From Prolixibacteraceae bacterium (GTDB lineage: Bacteria > Bacteroidota > Bacteroidia > Bacteroidales > Prolixibacteraceae): a DNA stretch of 64,000 bases. The notes under the pieces are model-generated. The model did not search any database and was not told where the DNA came from. It was given only the letters and a program-made list of their open reading frames with translations. The stretch lies in assembly GCA_019856515.1 (NCBI GenBank), contig CP082230.1, forward strand, positions 992,001-1,056,000, read 5' to 3'. Of this stretch, positions 56,462 to 64,000 are shown in pieces (position 1 is the first letter of the stretch; each line of letters begins with the position of its first letter). A program made the position numbers and the translations under genes.

Positions 56462-56782
56462 TTATACCAAAAAATCCTCTCGAATTGGTGAAAAACTATC
56501 GATAAGACGAACACCTTGGCTCAATGTTTGGATCGTATGATTCTTTCCTGCAGGAATCGCAATTGTATCCCCTTCCTTTAAAAGAAATTCTTCATTTTCT
56601 ATAAAGAACTTCAAACTACCTTTGGCTACATAGGTGATTTGTTCGTGAGGATGAGAATGAAAAGGATCTGGTTTCTCCATTGGAGGATTTTTAAAGTCAA
56701 TGACTACCACCATTAAGTCATTCAAATGAGTAATCTTTCTAAAAATACCTGGAGCTATCTCTGTGAATATTGGACTGTTCAT
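56462..56782 (-). CDS. Small cupin-domain protein
   Basis: 106 residues, a single cupin barrel: PFHSHPHEQITYVAKGSLKF (metal-binding His, Glu) and EGDTIAIPAGKNHTIQTL (second motif with His). It binds a metal and may be a sugar isomerase-like enzyme or sensor; the function is not known. Its upstream region is now cut at 56891 by the IS4-type element, which may have separated it from its old promoter. Confidence 0.88.
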   Translation of the reverse strand: MNSPIFTEIAPGIFRKITHLNDLMVVVIDFKNPPMEKPDPFHSHPHEQITYVAKGSLKFFIENEEFLLKEGDTIAIPAGKNHTIQTLSQGVRLIDSFSPIREDFLV

Positions 56783-56891
56783 GTTTAATTTGATTAAAAC
56801 ATTAGATGATTATTATCTTTCAAGGTATATACAACAAACTCCAAACTTAGTAAAAGTCTTAAGATTTTGGCCTATCTTGCATAATAAATAA

Positions 56892-58473
56892 CTGATGTTT
56901 CCCATGTCTTTATTCAGGTTCATAAACCATTGATTCAATGAGCCTAAAGAATTTATTATTTTCGGGTTTATTTTTAAGTACACTGATTATCAATTCATTA
57001 AAATCACTATCGATGATTTCTGCGAGAGTTCTCATCAATTCGAGGATAAAACCCCAAATTCGTTGTACTATTACAAGTTCCATTCCTTGATCTTTTACAT
57101 GAGCAAAGATTCCACCTAGCGTCTCATATGCCTCGAACCTTTTTGCTAAACTAAAAACGTTAAACTCAATAATAGCTACAGATAGATCTGCTATTTGAGC
57201 ATCAAAATCACTCGATTGAGATTTTCCTAAACCAAAATAGTTCTTTGATTCCTTAAAAAAGACCTCAATACTCCATCTAATACTATATATCTGATAAGCT
57301 TTCTCTATGCTCAGCTTTGTATTTGAAGATACCAATAAATGCCATTTCCCTCGCTTACTGTTCTTGCAAAAGAATAGTTTTACATCTGTACCTTTATATT
57401 TCACTGTGACTTCTGCACAATATAGACTAAGTGACTTTACCCATTTTACTCTCTTTCGCTGTTTAAGTAAGAGAGCAAGTTCTTTGGTGCTATATTCTTT
57501 GTCTTTGAAAGAATATTTAGCACTAGACATCTTAGCCATTGCAACAAGATGCATACCATTAGAGATCACAGTTTTTAATATTGAATCACAGAAGAACCAA
57601 CTGTCCATAAGTATGTAGTCTACTGTAATTCCTTGTTTAATAGCATTTACCATCATCTCTTTTGCCATCGTTATTTTATCAATAACGAGTTCTTTCTCTC
57701 GGTTAAACCCATTACTCTTTGTTGATCGTTTCTTTGAGAACTGTTTTTTACGTTGTTTGGCAGTGAGTCCAAATGGAGTCTTTTTATTCTTCCCTCTTTC
57801 TTTATGTAGAGAGAAGTCCAATGTAAAATAGCTTTTGCCATCCCATAAACCTAGAAATAATCCTTTAAAACCAAATATATAACGATGGGTTACATGCGAC
57901 CATATTTTACTAACATGTTCAGTTTTGTAGGTAGACTTCTCAAAATCAGTATCGTCAATAATTAAGCATCTTTCTGCTTGATTACAGTCATCAGAGTGAG
58001 AGTTTTTGGCTATTTGACCAAAGAGTTTATTATTACATGATGAAACTATAGTACGCCAATCTATCTGGCTGTTATTTTTAAATCGATAGAATGTATTCTT
58101 TTGTGCTTCTAACATCTCTGATAGATAATGCTTACTGTAGCTATAAATATTAGGGATAGAGAAAATTGGGAAAAGTAGTAAGCCTAATAGTATGTCACCT
58201 TTGAAGTAAGTAGACTGAGGCAACTCTTTATTTCCTAATTTCAGTTGTCTTAAGTTGAGTAACTTGTAAAGGCTAATAATTCGATTAATTCCTTTTTCAC
58301 TTGAACTGAAAAAACTCTGTGTCTCTGAAAAAACTTTTGTACTTTTATTCTGAAGCATGATTTATTTGGTTATTGGAACAACATTAATTTACTGATAATT
58401 AATGAATTATCAAAATAAACATGCTTCTTTTTATGCTGTAAATCAAGATGTTAGCCTACATGGGAAACATCAG
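56892..58473 (-). mobile_element. Complete IS4-family insertion sequence
   Basis: 1,582 bases bounded by a perfect 16-base inverted repeat, CTGATGTTTCCCATGT at the left and its reverse complement at the right. It is flanked on both sides by TAAATAA (56885-56891 and 58474-58480), a 7-base target duplication. It contains one intact transposase gene. It inserted between the cupin start and the stop of the 58490 gene without breaking either. Confidence 0.93.
56910..58358 (-). CDS. IS4 family transposase
   Basis: 482 residues with all three catalytic acids in context: Asp in LIIDDTDFEKS, Asp in YILMDSWFF, and Glu in the exact IS4 signature Y(2)R(3)E(6)K, YSIRWSIEVFFKESK. Full length and intact. 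Confidence 0.94.
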   Translation of the reverse strand: MLQNKSTKVFSETQSFFSSSEKGINRIISLYKLLNLRQLKLGNKELPQSTYFKGDILLGLLLFPIFSIPNIYSYSKHYLSEMLEAQKNTFYRFKNNSQIDWRTIVSSCNNKLFGQIAKNSHSDDCNQAERCLIIDDTDFEKSTYKTEHVSKIWSHVTHRYIFGFKGLFLGLWDGKSYFTLDFSLHKERGKNKKTPFGLTAKQRKKQFSKKRSTKSNGFNREKELVIDKITMAKEMMVNAIKQGITVDYILMDSWFFCDSILKTVISNGMHLVAMAKMSSAKYSFKDKEYSTKELALLLKQRKRVKWVKSLSLYCAEVTVKYKGTDVKLFFCKNSKRGKWHLLVSSNTKLSIEKAYQIYSIRWSIEVFFKESKNYFGLGKSQSSDFDAQIADLSVAIIEFNVFSLAKRFEAYETLGGIFAHVKDQGMELVIVQRIWGFILELMRTLAEIIDSDFNELIISVLKNKPENNKFFRLIESMVYEPE

Positions 58474-58489
58474 TAAATAATTCTAACAG

Positions 58490-59017
58490 TTACCAAGTAC
58501 TACGATCTTTGTCTGAAATAGTAAATATCTTATCGAAAGAATCGTTCAGCAATCCTTGCAACTCCTCATCGTAATTATATTTTAAAAAGTTATTGATTCG
58601 ATTCACATACTTATACTCAAAATTGTACTGGACGACATTGTACTTAACGACATTGTATTCTTCACGATCTCGAGAAATATGTTTTAACACAAGATCACTC
58701 ACTGTCACACGATATCTATGTTGCTTAAATTCAATTCTAACATGAGCACTTACCGATACATCATTATATTCGACCCCATGACTATTATCACTATAGATAA
58801 AAGCATCATTCATTTCGTATGCAATCTCAAGAGGATAGTTCCGTAGATCATTCATTTTAAGATTAAGGAGCAATTTCTTTTTACTTTCGGAGGCACCAAG
58901 TTTAGTCGTATATATTTTCTGCCAAATAAAACTACCGTCTTTTACTTGACCATGGTCTTTCGCACATAGGTTAAATCCTTGAAAAAGGATAACAAACAAA
59001 ATCAATACTTTTCTCAT
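58490..59017 (-). CDS. Small exported protein, DUF4468-like, tandem copy A
   Basis: 175 residues with a signal peptide (MRKVLILFVILFQGFNLCAK). The body (GSFIWQKIYTTKL, LKMNDLRNYPLEIAYEMNDAF, VSAHVRIEFKQHRYRVTVSDL) matches its neighbour at 59078 over the whole length, and resembles the DUF4468 type of Bacteroidota periplasmic proteins (weak match by eye). It contains a small internal duplication, YNVVKYNVVQYN. No catalytic residues are known. It lies 60 bases after copy B. Confidence 0.65.
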   Translation of the reverse strand: MRKVLILFVILFQGFNLCAKDHGQVKDGSFIWQKIYTTKLGASESKKKLLLNLKMNDLRNYPLEIAYEMNDAFIYSDNSHGVEYNDVSVSAHVRIEFKQHRYRVTVSDLVLKHISRDREEYNVVKYNVVQYNFEYKYVNRINNFLKYNYDEELQGLLNDSFDKIFTISDKDRSTW

Positions 59018-59077
59018 AGACTATAATTTAAGTTTTATTTGAATAAATCGTTTGTATATCGCTGCATATTCTCATGT

Positions 59078-59593
59078 CTATTCTGTCCAACTTTCATCGT
59101 CACTTGGCATGGTAAACAACACATCAAACGTCAAATTAAGTCGTTCTTCAAGATCACGATGATAAATCGATTTAAATTTAGTTGCTTTTCTATTCATATA
59201 CTTTTTCTCAAAAGTGGTATAGGAAGGAGTAATATTATCAAGGTTTTCTGGAAATTTTTTAAATCGGACCTTAGTAATCATGACACGATAATCATCGTCT
59301 TTAAAGTCTATCATCACATGTCCAGAAACTACCGTATTATTAAATGTAGACCATACTGAATTACACCTAAGAAAGACATCGTCCATCTCATATGCAATAC
59401 GATTTGAATACTCTCTCAAATCATACATTGTCAAGTTTAGGGTTAAATATCTTTTGTTTTTTAATAAGCCTCTTTTCCCCTTATAGACCTTCTCCCAAAC
59501 AAACTCACCATTCTTTATGACCCCATGATGTTTTTGTGCAAACAACAATACTCCTTGAACCAGAAGTATAAATGTAAGAAGTGTTTTTTTCAT
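59078..59593 (-). CDS. Small exported protein, DUF4468-like, tandem copy B
   Basis: 171 residues with a signal peptide (MKKTLLTFILLVQGVLLFAQ). Shares the frame W.K.Y..K.G...NK..L.LNL.M.DLR.Y...IAYEM.D.F with copy A and ends in a helix-like region (NRKATKFKSIYHRDLEERL). The pair arose by tandem duplication, now about 40 percent identical by eye. Probably periplasmic or surface-bound; role unknown. Confidence 0.65.
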   Translation of the reverse strand: MKKTLLTFILLVQGVLLFAQKHHGVIKNGEFVWEKVYKGKRGLLKNKRYLTLNLTMYDLREYSNRIAYEMDDVFLRCNSVWSTFNNTVVSGHVMIDFKDDDYRVMITKVRFKKFPENLDNITPSYTTFEKKYMNRKATKFKSIYHRDLEERLNLTFDVLFTMPSDDESWTE

Positions 59594-59692
59594 ATCGACT
59601 TGATTTAATATTCCAGCAATCTAAGTAATAAATAGACAAATATGATTCAATTACTTTGCGATAACCAAATTTTATAACCAAATTGGAATCAC

Positions 59693-61015
59693 TTATTGCA
59701 AACAGAAATAATCACCATAGGGGGGCTCTCATAATTATTTAACTGATATTTAACATATTACATTGTAATTCTTATACTAAAAAAGTGATCTTTATAAATA
59801 TGAACTACAAGAATATCACTAACGATTCATTATTTGATGACGTTTTTAGGCTAGAGAAGCTTCAAGAAATGGGAGATCCTTTATATCGTTTAAATCAGGT
59901 TATCGATTGGGAGTTATTTCTCCCCATCTTAGAAAAGGTATATGAAAAAGATCGCAAAAGTAATGCTGGTGCTCCAGCTTACTGTCCTATTATGATGTTT
60001 AAGATTTTGATACTACAACGCTATTATAATCTTAGTGATTTTCAAACAGAATATCAGATTATTGATAGGCATTCATTTAGTCAATTCTTAGGTTTAGTTC
60101 GGAGTAGTTCTATACCAGACGAAAAAACAATTTGGCGATTTAGAGAAAGACTTTCAGTTCTAGATTTAGAAAGAGAACTTTTTGAACAGTTTCATCATGT
60201 ATTAAATAATGAGGGTTTGCTTGTTTCTGAAGGTAAAATTGTTGATGCTAGTTTTGTGGAAGTTCCAAGACAAAGAAATAGCAAAAAAGAGAATGAATAT
60301 ATCAAAGAAAACAACTGTGCTCCAAAGGAATGGCATTCAAATAAGAATAAACTTCGTCAGAAAGATGTAAATGCACGTTGGGCGAAAAAACGTAATGAAA
60401 AACATTTTGGCTATAAGAATCATATCAAAATAGACAGTGATAGTAAATTGATTACAGATTATACTTCTTCAAGTGCTGAAGTTCATGACTCAAAAGCATT
60501 AGATTTACTCATTGGAGATGATACAGATCAAGATTGTAAATTCTATGCTGATAGTGCTTATACAGGAGAACGATGTGATAAGCTTATAGACGAAAGTAAA
60601 ATGGAGAATAATGTAAATGAGAAAGGAGTAAGAAATAAACCTTTAACTGACCAGCAAAAGGAAAATAATAAAGAAAAATCAAAAACAAGAGCAAGAGTTG
60701 AGCATGTGTTTGGTTTTATGGAAAATAGTATGGGAAATTTGCAAATGAAGTGTATTGGATTTGAAAGATCAAGTACAATTATTGGGCTAATTAACCTCAC
60801 ATACAACTTGTTTAGGTATGAACAAATTATAAGATTAAAGTTAATGGTAAAATAACTGTGTCTACACTTTAAATACTGAAATGTAATACACTGATTATCA
60901 ATAATTAAAAATACACACTATTATATGTGAGGTTTCCCAAATTTACCGAACATATAGGATCAAACAAAAAAACTAATTTTGAGAGGTTCCCCATATTATT
61001 TCTGTTTGCAATAAT
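59693..61015 (+). mobile_element. Complete IS5-family insertion sequence
   Basis: Bounded by perfect 20-base inverted repeats TTATTGCAAACAGAAATAAT (59693-59712) and its complement (60996-61015). Similarity continues inward (GGGG..CTCA..AATTA at both ends). No clear target duplication could be fixed because the ends lie in AT-rich DNA, so the borders may shift by a few bases. Confidence 0.88.
59800..60855 (+). CDS. IS5 family transposase
   Basis: 351 residues from the ATG at 59800 (MNYKNITNDSLFDDVFRLEK); the frame also opens with a GTG 15 bases earlier. Motifs: RRSSSIPDEKTIWRFRERL-like N-terminal region (VRSSSIPDEKTIWRF), catalytic Asp in GKIVDASFVEVPRQ, Asp in FYADSAYTG, Glu in RVEHVFGFME. 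The frame is intact. Confidence 0.92.
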   Translation: MNYKNITNDSLFDDVFRLEKLQEMGDPLYRLNQVIDWELFLPILEKVYEKDRKSNAGAPAYCPIMMFKILILQRYYNLSDFQTEYQIIDRHSFSQFLGLVRSSSIPDEKTIWRFRERLSVLDLERELFEQFHHVLNNEGLLVSEGKIVDASFVEVPRQRNSKKENEYIKENNCAPKEWHSNKNKLRQKDVNARWAKKRNEKHFGYKNHIKIDSDSKLITDYTSSSAEVHDSKALDLLIGDDTDQDCKFYADSAYTGERCDKLIDESKMENNVNEKGVRNKPLTDQQKENNKEKSKTRARVEHVFGFMENSMGNLQMKCIGFERSSTIIGLINLTYNLFRYEQIIRLKLMVK

Positions 61016-61119
61016 AATATTTCTCAGTTAATTTATGTAAAATATATCATTTTACACCATAGATTACAACTCTTTTATAAAAACGACTAAATACGAACAA
61101 CTTAAAAGCCTTTTGTCTA

Positions 61120-62721
61120 ATGCAACTCTTAAAATATACTATTAGTACATTACTAGTGTCATTATCTCTCATCGCTCATTCCCAGAAAATAGAACCGAGA
61201 AACAAATATGTGAAGGACTTTACGTACCTGATTGATAAATTAAAGGAAACACATATTGATCCTTATGGTGGTTTTGGAGGCAAAGAAGAGTTTAAAATAG
61301 AGACTCTTAAAGCGTATTCAATGCTTACGAACAATATCACCTTAGATGAATTCACCACCATTACCAATCAGTTTCTGTCTCATTTAGAAGATGGACATAC
61401 TCATATAAACAGCAAATCACAAAGATTATCTTCCACCCTTCCTATTAAACTCGAATCAGCATTTGATCACATATTTATTAGCAAAAGTGACAAAAAACAC
61501 CAATCTTATATTGGTCATTATATTCTTAAAATCAACGGTATCAAAATAGAGCAATGGCTTGATAAGGTGCATAAATATCGACCTGCAGAAAATATCTATG
61601 GTGATCGCCTTCACTTGATAGAGATCATTGAAAACGAGAACTTATCAAAAACTTTCTTTGGGTGTAACAAAACGATCTCGCTCACGCTTTGCAATGCAAA
61701 CCATGTTCTGAAAAAGCACAAATTTCACTATGGTTGTGGTTTCCATATTATTGAAAGAACAAGTTGTCTTGACATTACATTAAATAATAACCTAATACAA
61801 ACAGGAATTATAAACCCAAGAAATCCAACAGGATACTTTAAATGGAATTCTATGGTTAGTCGAGAAGTAATTCAACATGCTTATAATCGTTCACCCAAAA
61901 CCATAGAAAACTATTTATCTTGGGCATATAACATAATGAAGACACGACGGAATGGGGATATCAATATAGACATGAACAACATCCCATCTCTTTATGACAA
62001 TTTTTGTCATCTTTTGGAACAAATGAAGCAATGTAAAAGTAAAAATTTGATCATTGACCTTAGTGAAAACCGTGGAGGTATGACTCCTCTTATTCGACCA
62101 CTTTTATATCTTCTTTATGGTGATCATTATTTAAAATACCATTTCAATGCTAAGATGTGTCGAAAAATTTCGCCGCTTTATCTTCGTAAAATTGGATGCA
62201 ATTCAATACAGTCCTATAACCAAAGTCATCACCAACACTATCAGCTAGGAGAGATTGTTTGTGACAATTTCGGATCATTCGATCCTTCGACACCTTTGAA
62301 AGAACGAAGACAGCAGGTATTAAAGGGATATCATGAAATAGGCAAAAATATATTGACTAATGCGAAGGTAAATAAGGGAGTCCATATTTATGTAATCACA
62401 TCTCCTAGAACATTTAGTGCTGCTTTCCACTTCATGTACTTTATGAAACGCTTGGGTAGAACGACAATAGTCGGTGTTCCATCCAGCCAATCTCCCAATG
62501 CGTTTATGGAATCCACTCCTTTTTGTTTACCTAATACAGAGCTAAAAGGTACTATATCAAATTCACAACAAATTCTTTATCCTATGAAATCAGATAAAGT
62601 TAAAGTGCTACACCCTGACATTCCTATTGATTGGGATCATTATCGCAGATACAGCTTTAGCACTGACACTCCTATTTCTAAAATCATTGACATAATCAAT
62701 ACAAAAAGAACCAGTAACTAA
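61120..62721 (+). CDS. S41 family peptidase
   Basis: 533 residues with a signal peptide (1-21, ending AHSQ). The N-terminal helical domain has FLSHLEDGHTH, typical of S41. A PDZ-like part (GHYILKINGIKIEQWL) is followed by the protease core KNLIIDLSENRGGM and YVITSPRTFSAAFHFM, where the Ser of FSAA is the nucleophile. It is a periplasmic C-terminal-processing-type peptidase; the substrate is unknown. It follows directly after the IS5 element, so its promoter may have been changed by the insertion. Confidence 0.86.
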   Translation: MQLLKYTISTLLVSLSLIAHSQKIEPRNKYVKDFTYLIDKLKETHIDPYGGFGGKEEFKIETLKAYSMLTNNITLDEFTTITNQFLSHLEDGHTHINSKSQRLSSTLPIKLESAFDHIFISKSDKKHQSYIGHYILKINGIKIEQWLDKVHKYRPAENIYGDRLHLIEIIENENLSKTFFGCNKTISLTLCNANHVLKKHKFHYGCGFHIIERTSCLDITLNNNLIQTGIINPRNPTGYFKWNSMVSREVIQHAYNRSPKTIENYLSWAYNIMKTRRNGDINIDMNNIPSLYDNFCHLLEQMKQCKSKNLIIDLSENRGGMTPLIRPLLYLLYGDHYLKYHFNAKMCRKISPLYLRKIGCNSIQSYNQSHHQHYQLGEIVCDNFGSFDPSTPLKERRQQVLKGYHEIGKNILTNAKVNKGVHIYVITSPRTFSAAFHFMYFMKRLGRTTIVGVPSSQSPNAFMESTPFCLPNTELKGTISNSQQILYPMKSDKVKVLHPDIPIDWDHYRRYSFSTDTPISKIIDIINTKRTSN

Positions 62722-62794
62722 CATACATTCTACATAATCCACACACAAATAACACAATATTGTTATAGATGGAAATATGCATTAGGCTATTCCA

Positions 62795-63439
62795 TTATAG
62801 ATGAAATGCTAACCCAAAATAAAAAGCTCTATGGCTATTATCTTTCAGATTGGAAGAAAGAGGTGTTATCCCCCAATCATAGCCTAAATAGGGTTCAATA
62901 TGATCTAGATGAATACTTAACCCGACCTTTATTCCACTCGTAAAACGTTTTATATTATCATCTTTTGAATTACCAATATTCATAGGATAATCTTCATATT
63001 TTTTATCTTTAAAAGTTCGGATTGAACCATAGATATTGATATCTAGATATGGATTAGCACTAATATAAACCCCACTTGTACAAGAAAAAGATTTCAGTTT
63101 AAACAAACGATAACTACACTGAATAGGGACCTCAATACAACGCACATATGACTTATTGTGGAATGTTTCTGGCCCATCACGAAACTCACTCTCTGCACCC
63201 TTTGTAATATAAATCACTGCAGAGGAGACACGAAAATCTTTCACTATTTGCATATTGTAGAAGAACCCTATATGAAATCCAATCATTGGAGTGACTTTTA
63301 TATCTACTGTTTTATCTACAGTTACAAAAACTCTATTGATACCTGCTTGAATTCCTAAGCCACCTTTTTTCTGGCCTAAAGTTATACCACAAGAAATCAT
63401 AGCTATCCCGATAGCCATAAACATCTTAATAATTCTCAT
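62795..63439 (-). CDS. Outer-membrane beta-barrel protein (porin/PorT-like family)
   Basis: 214 residues with a signal peptide (MRIIKMFMAIGIAMISCGITLG). Alternating strands and a final strand AFYFGLAFHL indicate an 8-strand barrel of the Bacteroidota OMP_b-brl_2 type; GLGIQAGINRV and IGFHIGFFYNMQI are typical. It converges with the S41 gene. Function unknown. Confidence 0.83.
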   Translation of the reverse strand: MRIIKMFMAIGIAMISCGITLGQKKGGLGIQAGINRVFVTVDKTVDIKVTPMIGFHIGFFYNMQIVKDFRVSSAVIYITKGAESEFRDGPETFHNKSYVRCIEVPIQCSYRLFKLKSFSCTSGVYISANPYLDINIYGSIRTFKDKKYEDYPMNIGNSKDDNIKRFTSGIKVGLSIHLDHIEPYLGYDWGITPLSSNLKDNSHRAFYFGLAFHL

Positions 63440-63653
63440 TTAACCTAGTCTAAATTTAATAATCTCTGTCTTTTGAATATTCCCCCTTTAATATGACATC
63501 TTTAAACTTAACACCATAAGTTTGGCCACCAATCAAAGTGAATGCATTTTAACAAATATAGTTAAAATAACAAAACATCAAATCTTATTAAGTACCTAAT
63601 AACAAATATTGACGTATCGTTTATTATTAAAATAATAAGTCTTTCTTTGTACT

Positions 63654-64000
63654 ATGAGATTTATTGAACTAACGGAAGAAGAAGTTTTAGAATTACGTAA
63701 TCGCTATCACAATTCGGATAATAAGGTTGAGCGTCACAGAAGTCATTGTTTATTATTATCGTCAGAAGGTTATACTATATCAGATATTATTGGAATATTG
63801 AAAAGCTCAAGAAGAACAATTGAACGATTATTTTCGTCATGGGAAGAGTCTAAGTATAAGTCTTTAAGGATAAAAAAAGGTCGAGGTCCGAAATATATAC
63901 TCACACCGTATCAAGCTTATATCGATGAGTCAATTAAAGAGCATAGTCGAAATATTGGACAGATACTCAACAAATTGAATGAAGATCATGATGTTACGGT
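63654..64000 (+). CDS. IS630-type transposase, N-terminal part (cut by window edge)
   Basis: An open frame of 115 codons runs off the right edge: MRFIELTEEEVLELRNRYHN, then RHRSHCLLLSSEGYTISDII and GILKSSRRTIERLFSSWEES, a homeodomain-like helix-turn-helix pair of the IS630/Tc1 type, then KKGRGPKYILTPYQ. The catalytic domain is outside. The 214 bases before it (63440-63653) should hold the IS left end; no inverted repeat can be tested. Confidence 0.8.
   Translation, partial: MRFIELTEEEVLELRNRYHNSDNKVERHRSHCLLLSSEGYTISDIIGILKSSRRTIERLFSSWEESKYKSLRIKKGRGPKYILTPYQAYIDESIKEHSRNIGQILNKLNEDHDVT

Overview
The window is AT-rich DNA from a Bacteroidota bacterium. The signs are two sets of type IX secretion (T9SS) outer-membrane genes (PorP/SprF, type B C-terminal sorting domain, PorE-like OmpA), a patatin/beta-barrel fusion, S1 sulfatases, GH2, GH33 and GH97 glycosidases, and few Shine-Dalgarno sites. 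A marine, polysaccharide-degrading member of the Marinilabiliales/Prolixibacteraceae type is my inference; there is no rRNA to place it.

1-3,900 (minus): the start of a SulP anion transporter, a patatin phospholipase with an outer-membrane barrel, a universal stress protein and the fluoride channel CrcB. 4,040-27,106 (minus) is the most remarkable part. A four-gene cassette occurs twice in tandem: a 2,400-residue phage-tail-fibre-like secreted protein, a small protein with a T9SS type B sorting domain, a PorP/SprF barrel and a TPR/PD40/OmpA periplasmic protein. The fibre shafts are closely similar, but the tips differ: copy 1 ends in an ALK-like glycine-rich domain, copy 2 in a phage tail-collar domain with HxH motifs. 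Both fibre genes share an upstream element with direct and inverted repeats. No other phage genes are present, so this looks like a cellular surface-fibre system with exchangeable tips.

27,515-32,708: a divergent OmpL47-type repeat protein, a small zinc-ribbon protein and a GH2 glycosidase. 33,521-42,240 (minus): a nine-gene operon for the late steps of cobalamin synthesis and salvage (cobQ, cobD-like aminotransferase, cbiB, cobT, cobS, cobC, cobU, pduO-type, cobB), headed by a cobalamin riboswitch and closed by a strong hairpin. Between it and the next gene lies a repeat-rich stretch with a near-perfect 33-bp inverted repeat; a related-looking palindromic stretch lies near 33.0 kb.

43,059-53,163: a scattered glycan-degradation group (two sulfatases, GH33 sialidase, GH97) mixed with a TetR/DUF417 pair and a complete IS1380-family element. 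There is no SusC/SusD pair. 53,937-64,000: small accessory genes (MBL hydrolase, cupin, unknown protein, a tandem pair of secreted DUF4468-like proteins, S41 peptidase, outer-membrane barrel) among two further complete insertion sequences (IS4 and IS5 families) and the start of an IS630-type transposase. The right third is a plastic, IS-rich region.
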